The notes under the pieces were generated by a model. It did not search any database, had not been told where the DNA came from, and worked only from the letters and a program-made list of their open reading frames with translations. The position numbers and the translations under genes are program-made. Shown here piece by piece: positions 1 to 8,023 of a DNA stretch of 64,000 nt. Within the stretch, counting starts at the first letter, position 1. Every line of letters starts with the position of its first letter. The stretch is from Acidimicrobiia bacterium. GTDB taxonomy: Bacteria; Actinomycetota; Acidimicrobiia; IMCC26256; PALSA-555. The DNA lies in contig JBBECS010000045.1 of NCBI GenBank assembly GCA_040881685.1, positions 1 to 64,000 of the forward strand, written 5' to 3'.

Positions 1-655
1 GCAGTCCGCACAGCTCGCCGCGGCGGGCACCAGTCGCGGCCCCGAGGCGCAGCACTACCGCGAACACCGGATCGGTCGTCTCCGCGAGTGTGACCAGCCG
101 GGTCAACTCCGCGGTCGTCGGCGGATGGACCGAGGCGCGACGCGCCTTGGGCACTTCCGCGAACCGTGCCGGGTTGCGCTCGAGCCACTCCCACCGCACC
201 GCGGTGTCCAGCGCCGAACGCGCCACTAAGTGGTTCTTGAGCACCGTGGCCGGCGCGAGCGTGCGCAGCAGCTCGCGGTAGAGGTCGTCGAACGACTTGG
301 GCGTCAGCCGGCCGATCGGGACGTGACCCAATGCCGGGACCAAGTGCTGGTCGATGCACTGCCGATACCGGGTGATGGTGGTCGGCGACCGCTCACCGGT
401 GTCCTTGTGCTCGATCCACTGCTCCAGCAGCTCCCCGAACGTCACCCGCGCCTCGGGCACCGCCGCGGCCGATGTCGGGACCGCCGCAGCTTCGACCTCT
501 TCGATGAGCCCGCGCAGGACCCGTTGGGCCTCTGTCCTGGAACCCCGCACGCTCACGGACTTCTGGCGGTAGCGCCCGGTCAGCGGGTCGCGCCCCAGCG
601 CGACCCGGACCTCGTAACGCTTGCCCTTCTCGATGACTCGGATGCTTCCTCGCAC
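1..655 (-). CDS. Tyrosine-type site-specific integrase (C-terminus beyond window)
   Basis: The minus-strand frame opens with GTG at 655 behind a clear GGGAGGGG ribosome site and stays open to the window edge, giving about 218 residues. The N-terminus (about 1-50) has the look of the arm-binding domain of phage and ICE integrases (KGKRYEVRVALGRDPLTGR). A core-binding helical domain follows (about 65-160, TFGELLEQWIEHK). The visible part ends in TGARRGEL, which contains the box I catalytic arginine of tyrosine recombinases. The R-H-R-Y remainder would lie outside the window. It lies 95 bp past the 3' end of a tRNA-Val on the same strand, the usual layout for an integrative element using a tRNA 3' end as its attachment site, so the element should extend leftwards. 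Confidence 0.9.
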   Translation of the reverse strand, partial: MRGSIRVIEKGKRYEVRVALGRDPLTGRYRQKSVSVRGSRTEAQRVLRGLIEEVEAAAVPTSAAAVPEARVTFGELLEQWIEHKDTGERSPTTITRYRQCIDQHLVPALGHVPIGRLTPKSFDDLYRELLRTLAPATVLKNHLVARSALDTAVRWEWLERNPARFAEVPKARRASVHPPTTAELTRLVTLAETTDPVFAVVLRLGAATGARRGELCGL

Positions 656-749
656 GTCCCCTCCCGACACTTGTGGGATTTTTCTGGGACGCGAAGGACG
701 TGCCTTTTCTGGCGCTCACGCGCAGGCCACCTGACCTGCCCAAACAGGG

Positions 750-824
750 TGGGCGATACTGGATTTGAACCAGTGACCTCCGCTGTGTGAGAGCGGCGCT
801 CTAACCAGGCTGAGCCAATCGCCC
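750..824 (-). tRNA. tRNA-Val (anticodon CAC)
   Basis: A complete cloverleaf can be drawn on the minus strand. The acceptor stem GGGCGAT pairs with ATCGCCC, the D-arm has GCTC/GAGC, the anticodon stem CCGCT/AGCGG holds the loop CTCACAC, and the T-arm ACTGG/CCAGT holds TTCAAAT. The anticodon is CAC and the discriminator base is A. CCA is not encoded. An integrase gene follows on the 3' side, so the tRNA 3' end is a likely attachment site. Confidence 0.95.
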
Positions 825-898
825 GAACGACGCGGTGGGTTCCGCGAACCGCTGATCGTAGCGCCGGTCCTGTACGCGGCCACCCGACATGGAGCACG

Positions 899-1282
899 AT
901 GGCCGATCCAAACCCACAAAGCCCAATAACCACGATCAGTGCGATCACGCTCGCGGTGTCCGACGTGGCTCAGTCGGTCCGCTTTTACCGCGCGCTTGGG
1001 TTCGAGCTCTTCGCCGGTGACGAGCACTCAGCCTTCGCGACGTTCCGCGCCGGCACTGGCTTCCTCAACGTGCAACGCGACCCCGACCACGCGCCGCTTC
1101 GCTCGATCTGGGGGCGCGTGATCTTCTGGGTCGACGACGTTGACGGGGTCTACCGCCGGGCGCTCGACGCCGGGTACTCACCCGACATGGAACCGAGCGA
1201 TGCCCCGTGGGGTGAGCGGTACTTCCACATCCATGACCCCGACGGTCACGAGCTCAGCATCGCCAAGCCGCTCGAAACCTGA
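899..1282 (+). CDS. VOC-family (glyoxalase/bleomycin-resistance-like) protein
   Basis: This 127-residue protein has the single-module layout of the vicinal oxygen chelate superfamily. A first beta-alpha unit reads ISAITLAVSDVAQSVRFY, and the typical C-terminal strand reads FHIHDPDGHELSIA. The ending DPDGHEL is the usual VOC signature, with the glutamate that commonly ligates metal. GGAG lies four bases before the ATG. The substrate cannot be read from sequence; candidates include a metal-dependent lyase or isomerase and a binding protein. The gene stands alone between tRNA-Val and a membrane protein. Confidence 0.85.
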   Translation: MADPNPQSPITTISAITLAVSDVAQSVRFYRALGFELFAGDEHSAFATFRAGTGFLNVQRDPDHAPLRSIWGRVIFWVDDVDGVYRRALDAGYSPDMEPSDAPWGERYFHIHDPDGHELSIAKPLET

Positions 1283-1368
1283 TCTGGGGTCGCGCCGCTC
1301 CCCCTGGCTTCACCATCCCCTCACACAGCGCGGGTGGTGCGATCACGGGGAGCGGCGACGCTTCCAGC

Positions 1369-2526
1369 ATGACCAACGACATCCAGCAGCCCTCCCCCAC
1401 CGTCCGACCCACCGTCTCGACTGCGCTAGCGACAGCCGCTGTCGCCTCGGCCGGAGCGGGCCTCGTGCACGCCGCCGCCGCGGGCACACACAACGGCGCC
1501 GCCACGCTTGCGTGGCTCTTCGCGGCGACAGCCGTAGCGCAGCTTGCGTGGGCCTACGTGGCAATCCTCAGACCACACCGCGCGCTCATCGCAGCCGGCA
1601 TTGCGCTCAACGCTGGCGCGGTGCTCGCCTGGGTGCTCTCGCGCACGGTCGGCTTGGTTGGCCCGCTCGCCGAGGTCGAAGCCGTCGGCACGCAAGACCT
1701 GCTCGCCGCCGTGCTCGGCGGAATCGCGGTCGCCGCCGCGACCGTTGCGCTTACTCGGCGGAATGTGCTCGCGCGTCCGAACGTCATGGGCGCGGGTCTT
1801 GCCGCCGTAATGGTCCTAGCGTTGGCGATGCCCGCGATGGCCGCCGAGCACACGCACAGCGCGAGCCACGACGATGACTACGGCGAAAGCACCGCCGCGC
1901 ACGAACATGGCAGCGAGGGGACCCACGACCACGCGGAAGCCGGCGCAGGTCATGCCCACGGCACCGAATCCGAGCCCGAGGGTGGACCCTTTGTGTCGGT
2001 CGACGACCCCCGCCTCACCGACGCCGAGCGCGAGCGGGCGCTCGAGCTGATCGACGAGACCCGCGCCGCGCTCGCGGACTTCCCCGATGAGACGTCGCTG
2101 GTCGACGCCGGCTATGTCTCGATCGGCGACGGTCGCCAGGCTGGCAAGTTCGAGCACTTCGTGAACCACACCTACATGGCCGACGGGCGGGAGCTCGACG
2201 CCGACGCCATCGAGTCGATCGTGATGCAGGTGCACGCCGACGGCTCGAAGCAGGTCATGTCGGCGATGTACATCCTCTCCCCGGGCTCCACGATGGACGA
2301 CGTTCCCGACGTCGCAGGTGAGCTCTCGATCTGGCACGACCACCAAAACCTCTGCTGGGACCCGACCGGCACCCGGCTGGCCGGAGTCCTGGTGGACGGC
2401 ACCTGCCGACCCGGAGGCGTGCTGCGGGCGACCGCCCCGATGTTGCACGTGTGGCTAGAGAACACGCCGTGCGGTCCCTTCGCCGGCATCGAGGGCCATG
2501 GCGGGAGCTGCGACCACTCACACTGA
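1369..2526 (+). CDS. Membrane protein with His-rich linker and conserved extracytoplasmic domain, function unknown
   Basis: The first 160 residues form four or five hydrophobic helices (for example TLAWLFAATAVAQLAWAYV and MVLALAMPAMAA). A linker of about 45 residues rich in His, Asp and Glu follows (EHTHSASHDDDYGES, HEHGSEGTHDHAEAGAGHAHG). The C-terminal domain of about 190 residues contains KFEHFVNHTYM, WHDHQNLCWDP and MLHVWLENTPCGPFAG, and the protein ends GGSCDHSH. The many histidines and few cysteines suggest metal binding outside the membrane. I do not recognise the family. The start is ATG with only a weak ribosome site. Confidence 0.7.
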   Translation: MTNDIQQPSPTVRPTVSTALATAAVASAGAGLVHAAAAGTHNGAATLAWLFAATAVAQLAWAYVAILRPHRALIAAGIALNAGAVLAWVLSRTVGLVGPLAEVEAVGTQDLLAAVLGGIAVAAATVALTRRNVLARPNVMGAGLAAVMVLALAMPAMAAEHTHSASHDDDYGESTAAHEHGSEGTHDHAEAGAGHAHGTESEPEGGPFVSVDDPRLTDAERERALELIDETRAALADFPDETSLVDAGYVSIGDGRQAGKFEHFVNHTYMADGRELDADAIESIVMQVHADGSKQVMSAMYILSPGSTMDDVPDVAGELSIWHDHQNLCWDPTGTRLAGVLVDGTCRPGGVLRATAPMLHVWLENTPCGPFAGIEGHGGSCDHSH

Positions 2527-2619
2527 CCGCCTGAGAGCCTCCGCGATCAAGGGATGCGCGCGGCCCCCGCCCCGCGTGGGAGAATGGCTCCCTTGGATGC
2601 CTGAGAGGTAGGTGACGCC

Positions 2620-2835
2620 GTGGCCAGGAAGGGAAGGGCCCGCCGGTTCCGCGAGGCGCGTGAGCTGAAGCAGGGCTTTGACGACGGCTTGTTCACCGAA
2701 GGCGAGAAATCGCTCGCCGACAGCGGCGAAGAAGAGGATCAGCCCACGTGGCGCGACTCCGACGAGGACGAAGCGCTCGACTGGGACGAAGACGATCCCC
2801 TCCGCATCGACGAAGGCGGCCGCCAGGCTTCGTAA
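2620..2835 (+). CDS. Small hypothetical acidic protein
   Basis: This 71-residue protein begins with GTG at 2620 after GAGAGGTAGG. It has a basic N-terminus (MARKGRARRFREAR) and a very acidic C-terminal half (DSDEDEALDWDEDDPL). There is no membrane segment or known domain. The charge split and good ribosome site make a real gene likely. A palindromic repeat follows immediately and separates it from the convergent aceE. Confidence 0.5.
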   Translation: MARKGRARRFREARELKQGFDDGLFTEGEKSLADSGEEEDQPTWRDSDEDEALDWDEDDPLRIDEGGRQAS

Positions 2836-2839
2836 CCCA

Positions 2840-2888
2840 CGTTTTGGCGTCGCTGACTGTCGTATACCGACAGCTATCGACGCCAGAA
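2840..2888. repeat. 49-bp palindromic intergenic repeat, copy A
   Basis: The outer arms GTTTTGGCGTCG (2841-2852) and CGACGCCAGAAC pair with one mismatch. An inner hairpin CTGTCG-TATAC-CGACAG sits between them. It lies between two convergent genes. The reverse complement is 49 nt, the same length as a second copy at 16504-16552, with identical or near-identical ends and a diverged centre. Confidence 0.7.
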
Positions 2889-2911
2889 CCAGATCTTGGG
2901 CGGGCCGCGAG

Positions 2912-5602
2912 TCAGGCAGTGCGGGGGTCGACGCGCTCAGGGTCGATGTCGTAGCGGCGGATGGCCTCGGCCACCGCTTCTACCTTCAAGTCATCGGTGC
3001 GCGCGAGGCCCTCGAGCACACCCACCACCACGTGCGGCGCGTCGACCTCGAAGTGACGGCGCAACGCAGCGCGCGTGTCGGAGAACCCAAAGCCGTCGGT
3101 GCCCAGTGGAATGAACGGTTGGTGCACGAACCGGCCGATCTGGTCGGGCACGGCCTTCATGAAGTCCGTGACGGCGACAATCGGTCCCTCTGCGTCGGTC
3201 AGGCACTCCGACACGTAGGACACCTTCGGTGCTTCCTCCGGATGCAGCCGGTTCCACCGCTCGACCGAGAGCGCGTCTTCGCGCAGGAGCTTGTAGCTCG
3301 TGGCGCTCCACACGTCGGCAGCAACGTCGTGGTCATCGAAGAGCATCTGCTGCGCCTCGAGCGCGGCCCGCATGGCCGTCCCGCTGGCCAGGATCTGGGC
3401 CCGATGCTTCCGCTCCCCCAATGATTCCTTGTAGCGGTAGAGACCCTGCACGATGCCGTCCTGCACGCCGATGGGCATCGCGGGCATCGGGTACGTCTCG
3501 TTGTAGAGCGTGACGTAATAGAAGACGTCCTCGGGCTCCTCGCCGTACATGCGCTCGATGCCATCGCGCACGATGACCGCCACCTCGTACGCGAACGCGG
3601 GGTCGTACGAGCGGCACGACGGCACCGTTGACGCCAACACATGGCTCTGCCCGTCGCAGTGCTGAAGGCCCTCGCCCGTGAGCGTGGTACGGCCGGCCGT
3701 CGCGCCCAGCAGGAAACCGCGCCCCCGCTGGTCGCCGAACGACCAGATCAGGTCGCCCACGCGCTGGAACCCGAACATCGAATAGAAGATGAAGAACGGG
3801 ATCATGGGTTGGCCCCACGTGGCGTAGGCCGTGCCCGCGGCCGTGAGGGATGCCATCGAACCGGCTTCGGTGATGCCTTCCTCGAGCAACCGCCCGGTGC
3901 GGTCCTCCTGGTACGACAGCAGGAGGCTGGCGTCGACGGGTTCGTACTTCTGTCCGAACGGCGCGTAGATCTTCACGTCACGGAACAACGCGTCCAGTCC
4001 GAAGGTGCGCGCCTCGTCGGGGATGATCGGCACCACGCGCTTTCCGATGCCCTCGTCCCGCAGCAGGTTACGCAACAAACGGGCGAACGCGCTCGTGGTC
4101 GACGCCTGCATCTTGTCGCCGGTGCCGGCGAGGAATTCGGCGTACGCATCGGGCGGAGGAACCCGCACGGGCTTTGATCGCGCCACGCGCTCGGGCAACG
4201 GACCGTTGAGCACGTTGCGGCGCGCCATCAGGTACTCGTACTCCGGCGAGTCCTTCCCCGGGTGCCAGTACGGCGGGTCGCCGTCTTCGAGCTCGTGGTC
4301 GGGGATCGGCAGGAAGAGCCGGTCGCGGAACACCTTGAGCTCTTCCGCGTCGAGCTTCTTGATTTGGTGCGTCGCGTTCCGGGCTTCGAGGCCGGCGCCG
4401 AGCGTCCAACCTTTGACCGTCTTGGCAAGGATCACCGTGGGGCTGCCCTTGTGCTCCACGGCCATCTTGTACGCCGAGTACAGCTTTCGGTAGTCGTGAC
4501 CGCCGCGCGGCAGTCGGCGCAGATCGTCATCGGTGAGGTGCGAGACCATCTGTTGGAGTCGCGGGTCGGGCCCGAAGAAGTGCTCGCGGATGTACGCGCC
4601 GCTCTCGACCGCGTACTTCTGGAACTCGCCGTCGACGGTGGTGTTCATCTTGTTCACCAGCGCACCGTCGACGTCGCGGGCCAGGAGCTCGTCCCACCCT
4701 TGACCCCAGATCACCTTGACCACGTTCCAGCCGGCGCCGCGGAAGATCGCCTCGAGCTCCTGGATGATCTTGCCGTTGCCCCGCACGGGGCCGTCGAGTC
4801 GTTGCAGGTTGCAGTTCACGACAAAGATCAGGTTGTCGAGCTGCTCGCGGGCCGCGATCGAGAGGCCGGCCATCGCCTCGGGCTCGTCCATCTCGCCGTC
4901 GCCGACGAAGCACCAGACCTTGGCCCGGCTCGTGTCGACGATCTCGTGGTGGAGGAGGTAGCGGTTGAAGCGGGCCTGGTAGATCGCGTTCAGCGGACCG
5001 AGGCCCATCGACACCGTCGGGAACTCCCAGAACTCGGGGAGCCGCCGAGGGTGCGGATAGCTCGGCAGACCGCCGCCGAACACCTCGCGCCGGAAGCGGT
5101 CGAGGTGGTCCTCGGTGAGCCGACCCTCGAGGAACGCTCGGGCGTAGATGCCCGGCGCCGCATGACCCTGGAAGAAGATCTGGTCGCCGAACCCGCCGTC
5201 GGTCTTGCCGTGGAAGAAGTGGTTGAAGCCCACGTCGTAAAGCGCGGCCGCGGAGGCGAAGGTGGACAAGTGGCCACCGAGGCCGTCGAAGCGATGGTTG
5301 GCGCGATCCACCATCGCCATCGCGTTCCACCGGATGTAGGCGCGGATGCGCTGCTCGATGAGCTCGTCGCCCGGGAACCACGGCTCTTGCTCGGTCGGGA
5401 TCGTGTTGATGTAATCGGTGGTGACCATCGCAGGAACGCCGACGCCCTGCTCACGCGCGCGCTCCATGAGCCGAGCGAGAAGGTATCGAGCCCGAGAGCG
5501 CCCACCACGGCCATTGACGATCGCGTCGAGCGAGTCGAGCCATTCCGACGTCTCGGTGGGGTCGATGTCGGGCAGTTGGTGCACGAACCCGTCGATGAAC
5601 AT
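2912..5602 (-). CDS. aceE: Pyruvate dehydrogenase E1 component, homodimeric type
   Basis: This 896-residue protein is the full length expected for AceE, the thiamine-diphosphate enzyme that decarboxylates pyruvate and acetylates the lipoyl groups of the E2 subunit. The N-terminal part has GLGGHLSTFASAA (about 107-119) and the ThDP-Mg motif GDGEMDEPEAM starting near residue 234 and ending at NCN near 262. The middle domain has EEGITEAGSMAS and the region around HCDGQSHVLAS that are characteristic of this family. No E2 or E3 gene is adjacent. The ATG at 5602 is the first start that fits the family N-terminus (FVHQLPDIDP), though its ribosome site is weak. The leader contains an 11-bp inverted repeat. 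Long open frames antisense to it are coding shadows. Confidence 0.97.
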   Translation of the reverse strand: MFIDGFVHQLPDIDPTETSEWLDSLDAIVNGRGGRSRARYLLARLMERAREQGVGVPAMVTTDYINTIPTEQEPWFPGDELIEQRIRAYIRWNAMAMVDRANHRFDGLGGHLSTFASAAALYDVGFNHFFHGKTDGGFGDQIFFQGHAAPGIYARAFLEGRLTEDHLDRFRREVFGGGLPSYPHPRRLPEFWEFPTVSMGLGPLNAIYQARFNRYLLHHEIVDTSRAKVWCFVGDGEMDEPEAMAGLSIAAREQLDNLIFVVNCNLQRLDGPVRGNGKIIQELEAIFRGAGWNVVKVIWGQGWDELLARDVDGALVNKMNTTVDGEFQKYAVESGAYIREHFFGPDPRLQQMVSHLTDDDLRRLPRGGHDYRKLYSAYKMAVEHKGSPTVILAKTVKGWTLGAGLEARNATHQIKKLDAEELKVFRDRLFLPIPDHELEDGDPPYWHPGKDSPEYEYLMARRNVLNGPLPERVARSKPVRVPPPDAYAEFLAGTGDKMQASTTSAFARLLRNLLRDEGIGKRVVPIIPDEARTFGLDALFRDVKIYAPFGQKYEPVDASLLLSYQEDRTGRLLEEGITEAGSMASLTAAGTAYATWGQPMIPFFIFYSMFGFQRVGDLIWSFGDQRGRGFLLGATAGRTTLTGEGLQHCDGQSHVLASTVPSCRSYDPAFAYEVAVIVRDGIERMYGEEPEDVFYYVTLYNETYPMPAMPIGVQDGIVQGLYRYKESLGERKHRAQILASGTAMRAALEAQQMLFDDHDVAADVWSATSYKLLREDALSVERWNRLHPEEAPKVSYVSECLTDAEGPIVAVTDFMKAVPDQIGRFVHQPFIPLGTDGFGFSDTRAALRRHFEVDAPHVVVGVLEGLARTDDLKVEAVAEAIRRYDIDPERVDPRTA

Positions 5603-5635
5603 CGGGGTCCAGGGTAGGCCGTCGCTTCCAGGGTG

Positions 5636-5680
5636 CTCCCCTCCTTCCCTGGCCGCGTCATCGGCCCGAAAGGAGGGGAG
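5636..5680 (-). promoter_or_regulatory. 11-bp inverted repeat in the aceE leader
   Basis: CTCCCCTCCTT (5636-5646) is the exact reverse complement of AAGGAGGGGAG (5670-5680), with a 23-nt spacer. In the aceE transcript the downstream arm would lie about 35 nt before the start codon. It could form a leader stem that affects expression. There is no run of T after it, so a simple terminator is not supported. Confidence 0.45.
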
Positions 5681-5927
5681 GCGTTCGAAGAACGAAGCAC
5701 TGCGGGCGGGTTCGAAACCCTCGGGCTGGTGGGCGCCAGCCCCAGGGCGAGTGATGGTCTGACCTGTTGACCCCGGTACTTATCTGGGAGCGAGCAAGGG
5801 AGTCCGAATGGCCGATCACGTGGGACGCCGACAGCGCGGTCGCCGCACGTCACCGGCTTCTGGTGGCTGCGGCCCGCCAACGGCGAGGTCGGGATTTGTC
5901 AGTGGCCCGAACATCACATAGAGTGAC

Positions 5928-5956
5928 CCCCGCTACCACCCTTGGTGGTAGCGGGG
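5928..5956. promoter_or_regulatory. Perfect 13-bp hairpin between divergent genes
   Basis: CCCCGCTACCACC (5928-5940) and GGTGGTAGCGGGG (5944-5956) pair completely around the loop CTT. No T-run follows on either strand. Both neighbours are transcribed away from it, so it terminates neither. An operator or a processed RNA structure is possible. Confidence 0.5.
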
Positions 5957-6077
5957 CGAATGGGAGCGTTGAATCCCGACCGCGTGATCGGTCACTGGTT
6001 GGTCGGGGCGAGCAATGGTGAGACCGGCCCATTCTCAGAGTCTCGGCGCGCATGCGCTGAGGAGGAGAAGCGGGCAC

Positions 6078-7922
6078 GTGTCCCAGAGAATTCGTTCAAC
6101 AGCACGACGTCACCGCGCCGTATCGCTCGTCGGAGTCCTCTCCGTCATTGCGGCCACGTCGCTGGGTATGGCGACGTACGTGGGTGCCGAGGAACCCGCA
6201 CCCGCGGAGGCGACCGCTCAGGAGTCGACTACGACGACGACCCAGGAACCCACCACGACGACCCAGGCGCCGACTACCACCCAGCCGACAACGGCCGCGG
6301 TGCAGTCGTTGGGCCTGACGATCGGCCCGCTCGGTCACACGAACCCGCCCCAGTTCGAGGAGTGCAAGCCGACGGGCTCCGTCAACCCCTGGGAGTCCGA
6401 CGAGCGTGCCGACCCGAGCGGGGACTGCACCGACGGCAACATCGGCCAAGGCAACGATGCCGCGGTGCTCGCCCAGTGCACGGGGGTGTTCGGTAGCAGC
6501 GTGACCAACTTCTACAACTCGGGGACCGCGGCCGGGACCGGAAACGAGGACGTGTCCGGAGTAATCAGCGACCACAGCCCGGCAGGCACACAGGTCAACG
6601 TCACCCCGGACCCCGGAGTCGTGATCGACGGCGTCTTCGTGAAGGCCGGCGGCGGCTACAACGCCTACATCGGCAACGAGACCAACATGATCGGGCCCAT
6701 GGTCGGCAACTGGGATTCCAACGACAACCAGCCATCGCCGAACTTCGCCGACATCAGCCACTACGTCGTCTGCTACCACTTCAGCGAGGTCCTCGAAGAG
6801 ACCGGTGGTCTGGACGTGACCAAGTCGATCGTGGGCGACGCGCCGGCCAACACCACGTTCACGGTCAACATCGACTGTGAGACCGACGACACCGGTGACG
6901 GGACGCTGGTGTTCGACGAGGACGGCACCCTGACCAACGCCGGCACCATCGACTCGCTGCCGATCACCGGACTCCCGGTGGGCACGAGCTGCACCATCAC
7001 CGAGCCCGACAACGGCGGCGCCGACAGCGTCAACATCACCGGCAGCCCGGCGGTCATCACCGCCGACACCAACCAAGAGGTCGACGTCGAGAACACCTTC
7101 CAGGAGGAGGAGCCCGACACCGGTGGCCTCGACGTGACCAAGTCGATCGTGGGCGACGCGCCGGCCAACACCACGTTCACGGTCAACATCGACTGTGAGA
7201 CCGACGACACCGGTGACGGGACGCTGGTGTTCGACGAGGACGGCACCCTGACCAACGCCGGCACCATCGACTCGCTGCCGATCACCGGACTCCCGGTGGG
7301 CACGAGCTGCACCATCACCGAGCCCGACAACGGCGGCGCCGACAGCGTCAACATCACCGGCAGCCCGGCGGTCATCACCGCCGACACCAACCAGGACGTC
7401 GACGTCGAGAACACCTTCATCGAGGTCGGCGGTGACTTCACCGTGCGACTCGACGTCGACAAGCAGGTCGTCGGCAGCGTTGCGCCTGCCATTGGGACGC
7501 AGTTCGTCGTGCACGTGTCCTGCACCGGCGATGCGACGGTCGAGGAGGACCTCACGTTCACGTACCCGAACGGACTCGGCGTGCAGTCGATCACGGAGCA
7601 GATCCCGTCGCTCGGCGACCTGACGTGCACGGTCACCGAGACCGACCCGGGCGGCGTGATCCTCCAGGGCTACAAGATCGACGGCGGCGCCCTTCAGCAG
7701 GGTGCACCGACGATCGTGCTCGACCTGAACCGCACGAACGCCGGCGTCACCGTCGTGAACGACCCGAGCAAGGGGACCGAAGTCGGCGGAAGCAGCGTCA
7801 CCGTCCTGCCCTTCACCGGATCCACGACCGAGATCCTCCTGAAGAGCGCGGTGTGGCTGCTGATCATCGGCGCCGTCGCATGGCTGGTGACACGGCGTCG
7901 CCGGGTGACGATGCTCGGCTAG
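6078..7922 (+). CDS. Cell-wall-anchored surface protein with DUF5979-like repeats and LPFTG sorting signal
   Basis: GTG at 6078 is preferred because GAGGAGGAG lies eight bases upstream; an ATG 63 bp earlier has no such site. The 614 residues open with a basic signal peptide (to about 37), then a Thr/Pro-rich stalk (TTTTTQEPTTTTQAP). A unique domain follows (about 80-235). Then come two tandem beta-type repeats (about 242-341 and 348-447, each starting GGLDVTKSIVGDAP with paired cysteines), and a third diverged repeat. The C-terminus has LPFTG (about 577), a hydrophobic helix and RRRR, the classic sortase substrate layout. No sortase gene is in the window. The protein is probably attached to the wall as an adhesin or structural fibre. 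Confidence 0.85.
   Translation: MSQRIRSTARRHRAVSLVGVLSVIAATSLGMATYVGAEEPAPAEATAQESTTTTTQEPTTTTQAPTTTQPTTAAVQSLGLTIGPLGHTNPPQFEECKPTGSVNPWESDERADPSGDCTDGNIGQGNDAAVLAQCTGVFGSSVTNFYNSGTAAGTGNEDVSGVISDHSPAGTQVNVTPDPGVVIDGVFVKAGGGYNAYIGNETNMIGPMVGNWDSNDNQPSPNFADISHYVVCYHFSEVLEETGGLDVTKSIVGDAPANTTFTVNIDCETDDTGDGTLVFDEDGTLTNAGTIDSLPITGLPVGTSCTITEPDNGGADSVNITGSPAVITADTNQEVDVENTFQEEEPDTGGLDVTKSIVGDAPANTTFTVNIDCETDDTGDGTLVFDEDGTLTNAGTIDSLPITGLPVGTSCTITEPDNGGADSVNITGSPAVITADTNQDVDVENTFIEVGGDFTVRLDVDKQVVGSVAPAIGTQFVVHVSCTGDATVEEDLTFTYPNGLGVQSITEQIPSLGDLTCTVTETDPGGVILQGYKIDGGALQQGAPTIVLDLNRTNAGVTVVNDPSKGTEVGGSSVTVLPFTGSTTEILLKSAVWLLIIGAVAWLVTRRRRVTMLG
6801..7100 (+). repeat. First 300-bp coding repeat of the surface protein
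   Basis: This unit is repeated at 7119-7418 with a period of 318 bp (106 codons). By eye the two copies differ at four bases, two near each end, so they result from a recent duplication or gene conversion. Such repeats can change copy number by recombination or collapse in short-read assembly. Confidence 0.95.
7119..7418 (+). repeat. Second 300-bp coding repeat of the surface protein
   Basis: This is the partner of 6801-7100. The differences are GGTCTG to GGCCTC at the start and CAAGAG to CAGGAC near the end. The encoded domains are identical apart from Glu to Asp. Confidence 0.95.
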
Positions 7923-7950
7923 CCCGCCACCGGCGCGCACCGATCAGCCG

Positions 7951-7980
7951 AGAGGCCCCGGGCATACGCCCGGGGCCTCT
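7951..7980. terminator. Bidirectional hairpin terminator
   Basis: AGAGGCCCCGGGC (7951-7963) pairs perfectly with GCCCGGGGCCTCT (7968-7980) around ATAC, followed by TTCGTATT. It lies between convergent genes, the surface protein and the MFS transporter, and could serve both. Confidence 0.8.
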
Positions 7981-8023
7981 TTCGTATTCACTCCCGTTGG
8001 TGAGCAGGGTGGCTCCGCCACCC

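Larger units (their letters stand above)
5603..6077. other. Divergent intergenic region between aceE and the LPFTG protein
   Basis: This 475-bp stretch holds no convincing gene; the open frames lack ribosome sites and family features. It holds an 11-bp inverted repeat in the aceE leader and a perfect 13-bp hairpin nearer the middle, each listed separately. GAGGAGGAG at 6059-6067 is the ribosome site of the plus-strand gene. Confidence 0.6.

Noticed and set aside
230-790. A 186-codon plus-strand frame over the integrase and tRNA
   Set aside because: It runs through a tRNA gene and lies antisense to a good integrase.
4262-5617. A 451-codon open frame opposite aceE
   Set aside because: It lies wholly antisense to a strongly conserved gene, has no family resemblance and reflects the G+C-rich third positions of aceE.
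5690-5720. A tRNA-like T-arm (GGGTTCGAAACCC)
   Set aside because: No acceptor, D or anticodon stems can be drawn around it.
6096-7940. A 614-codon open frame opposite the LPFTG protein
   Set aside because: It mirrors the repeats of the real gene on the other strand; its protein has no known pattern and no ribosome site.
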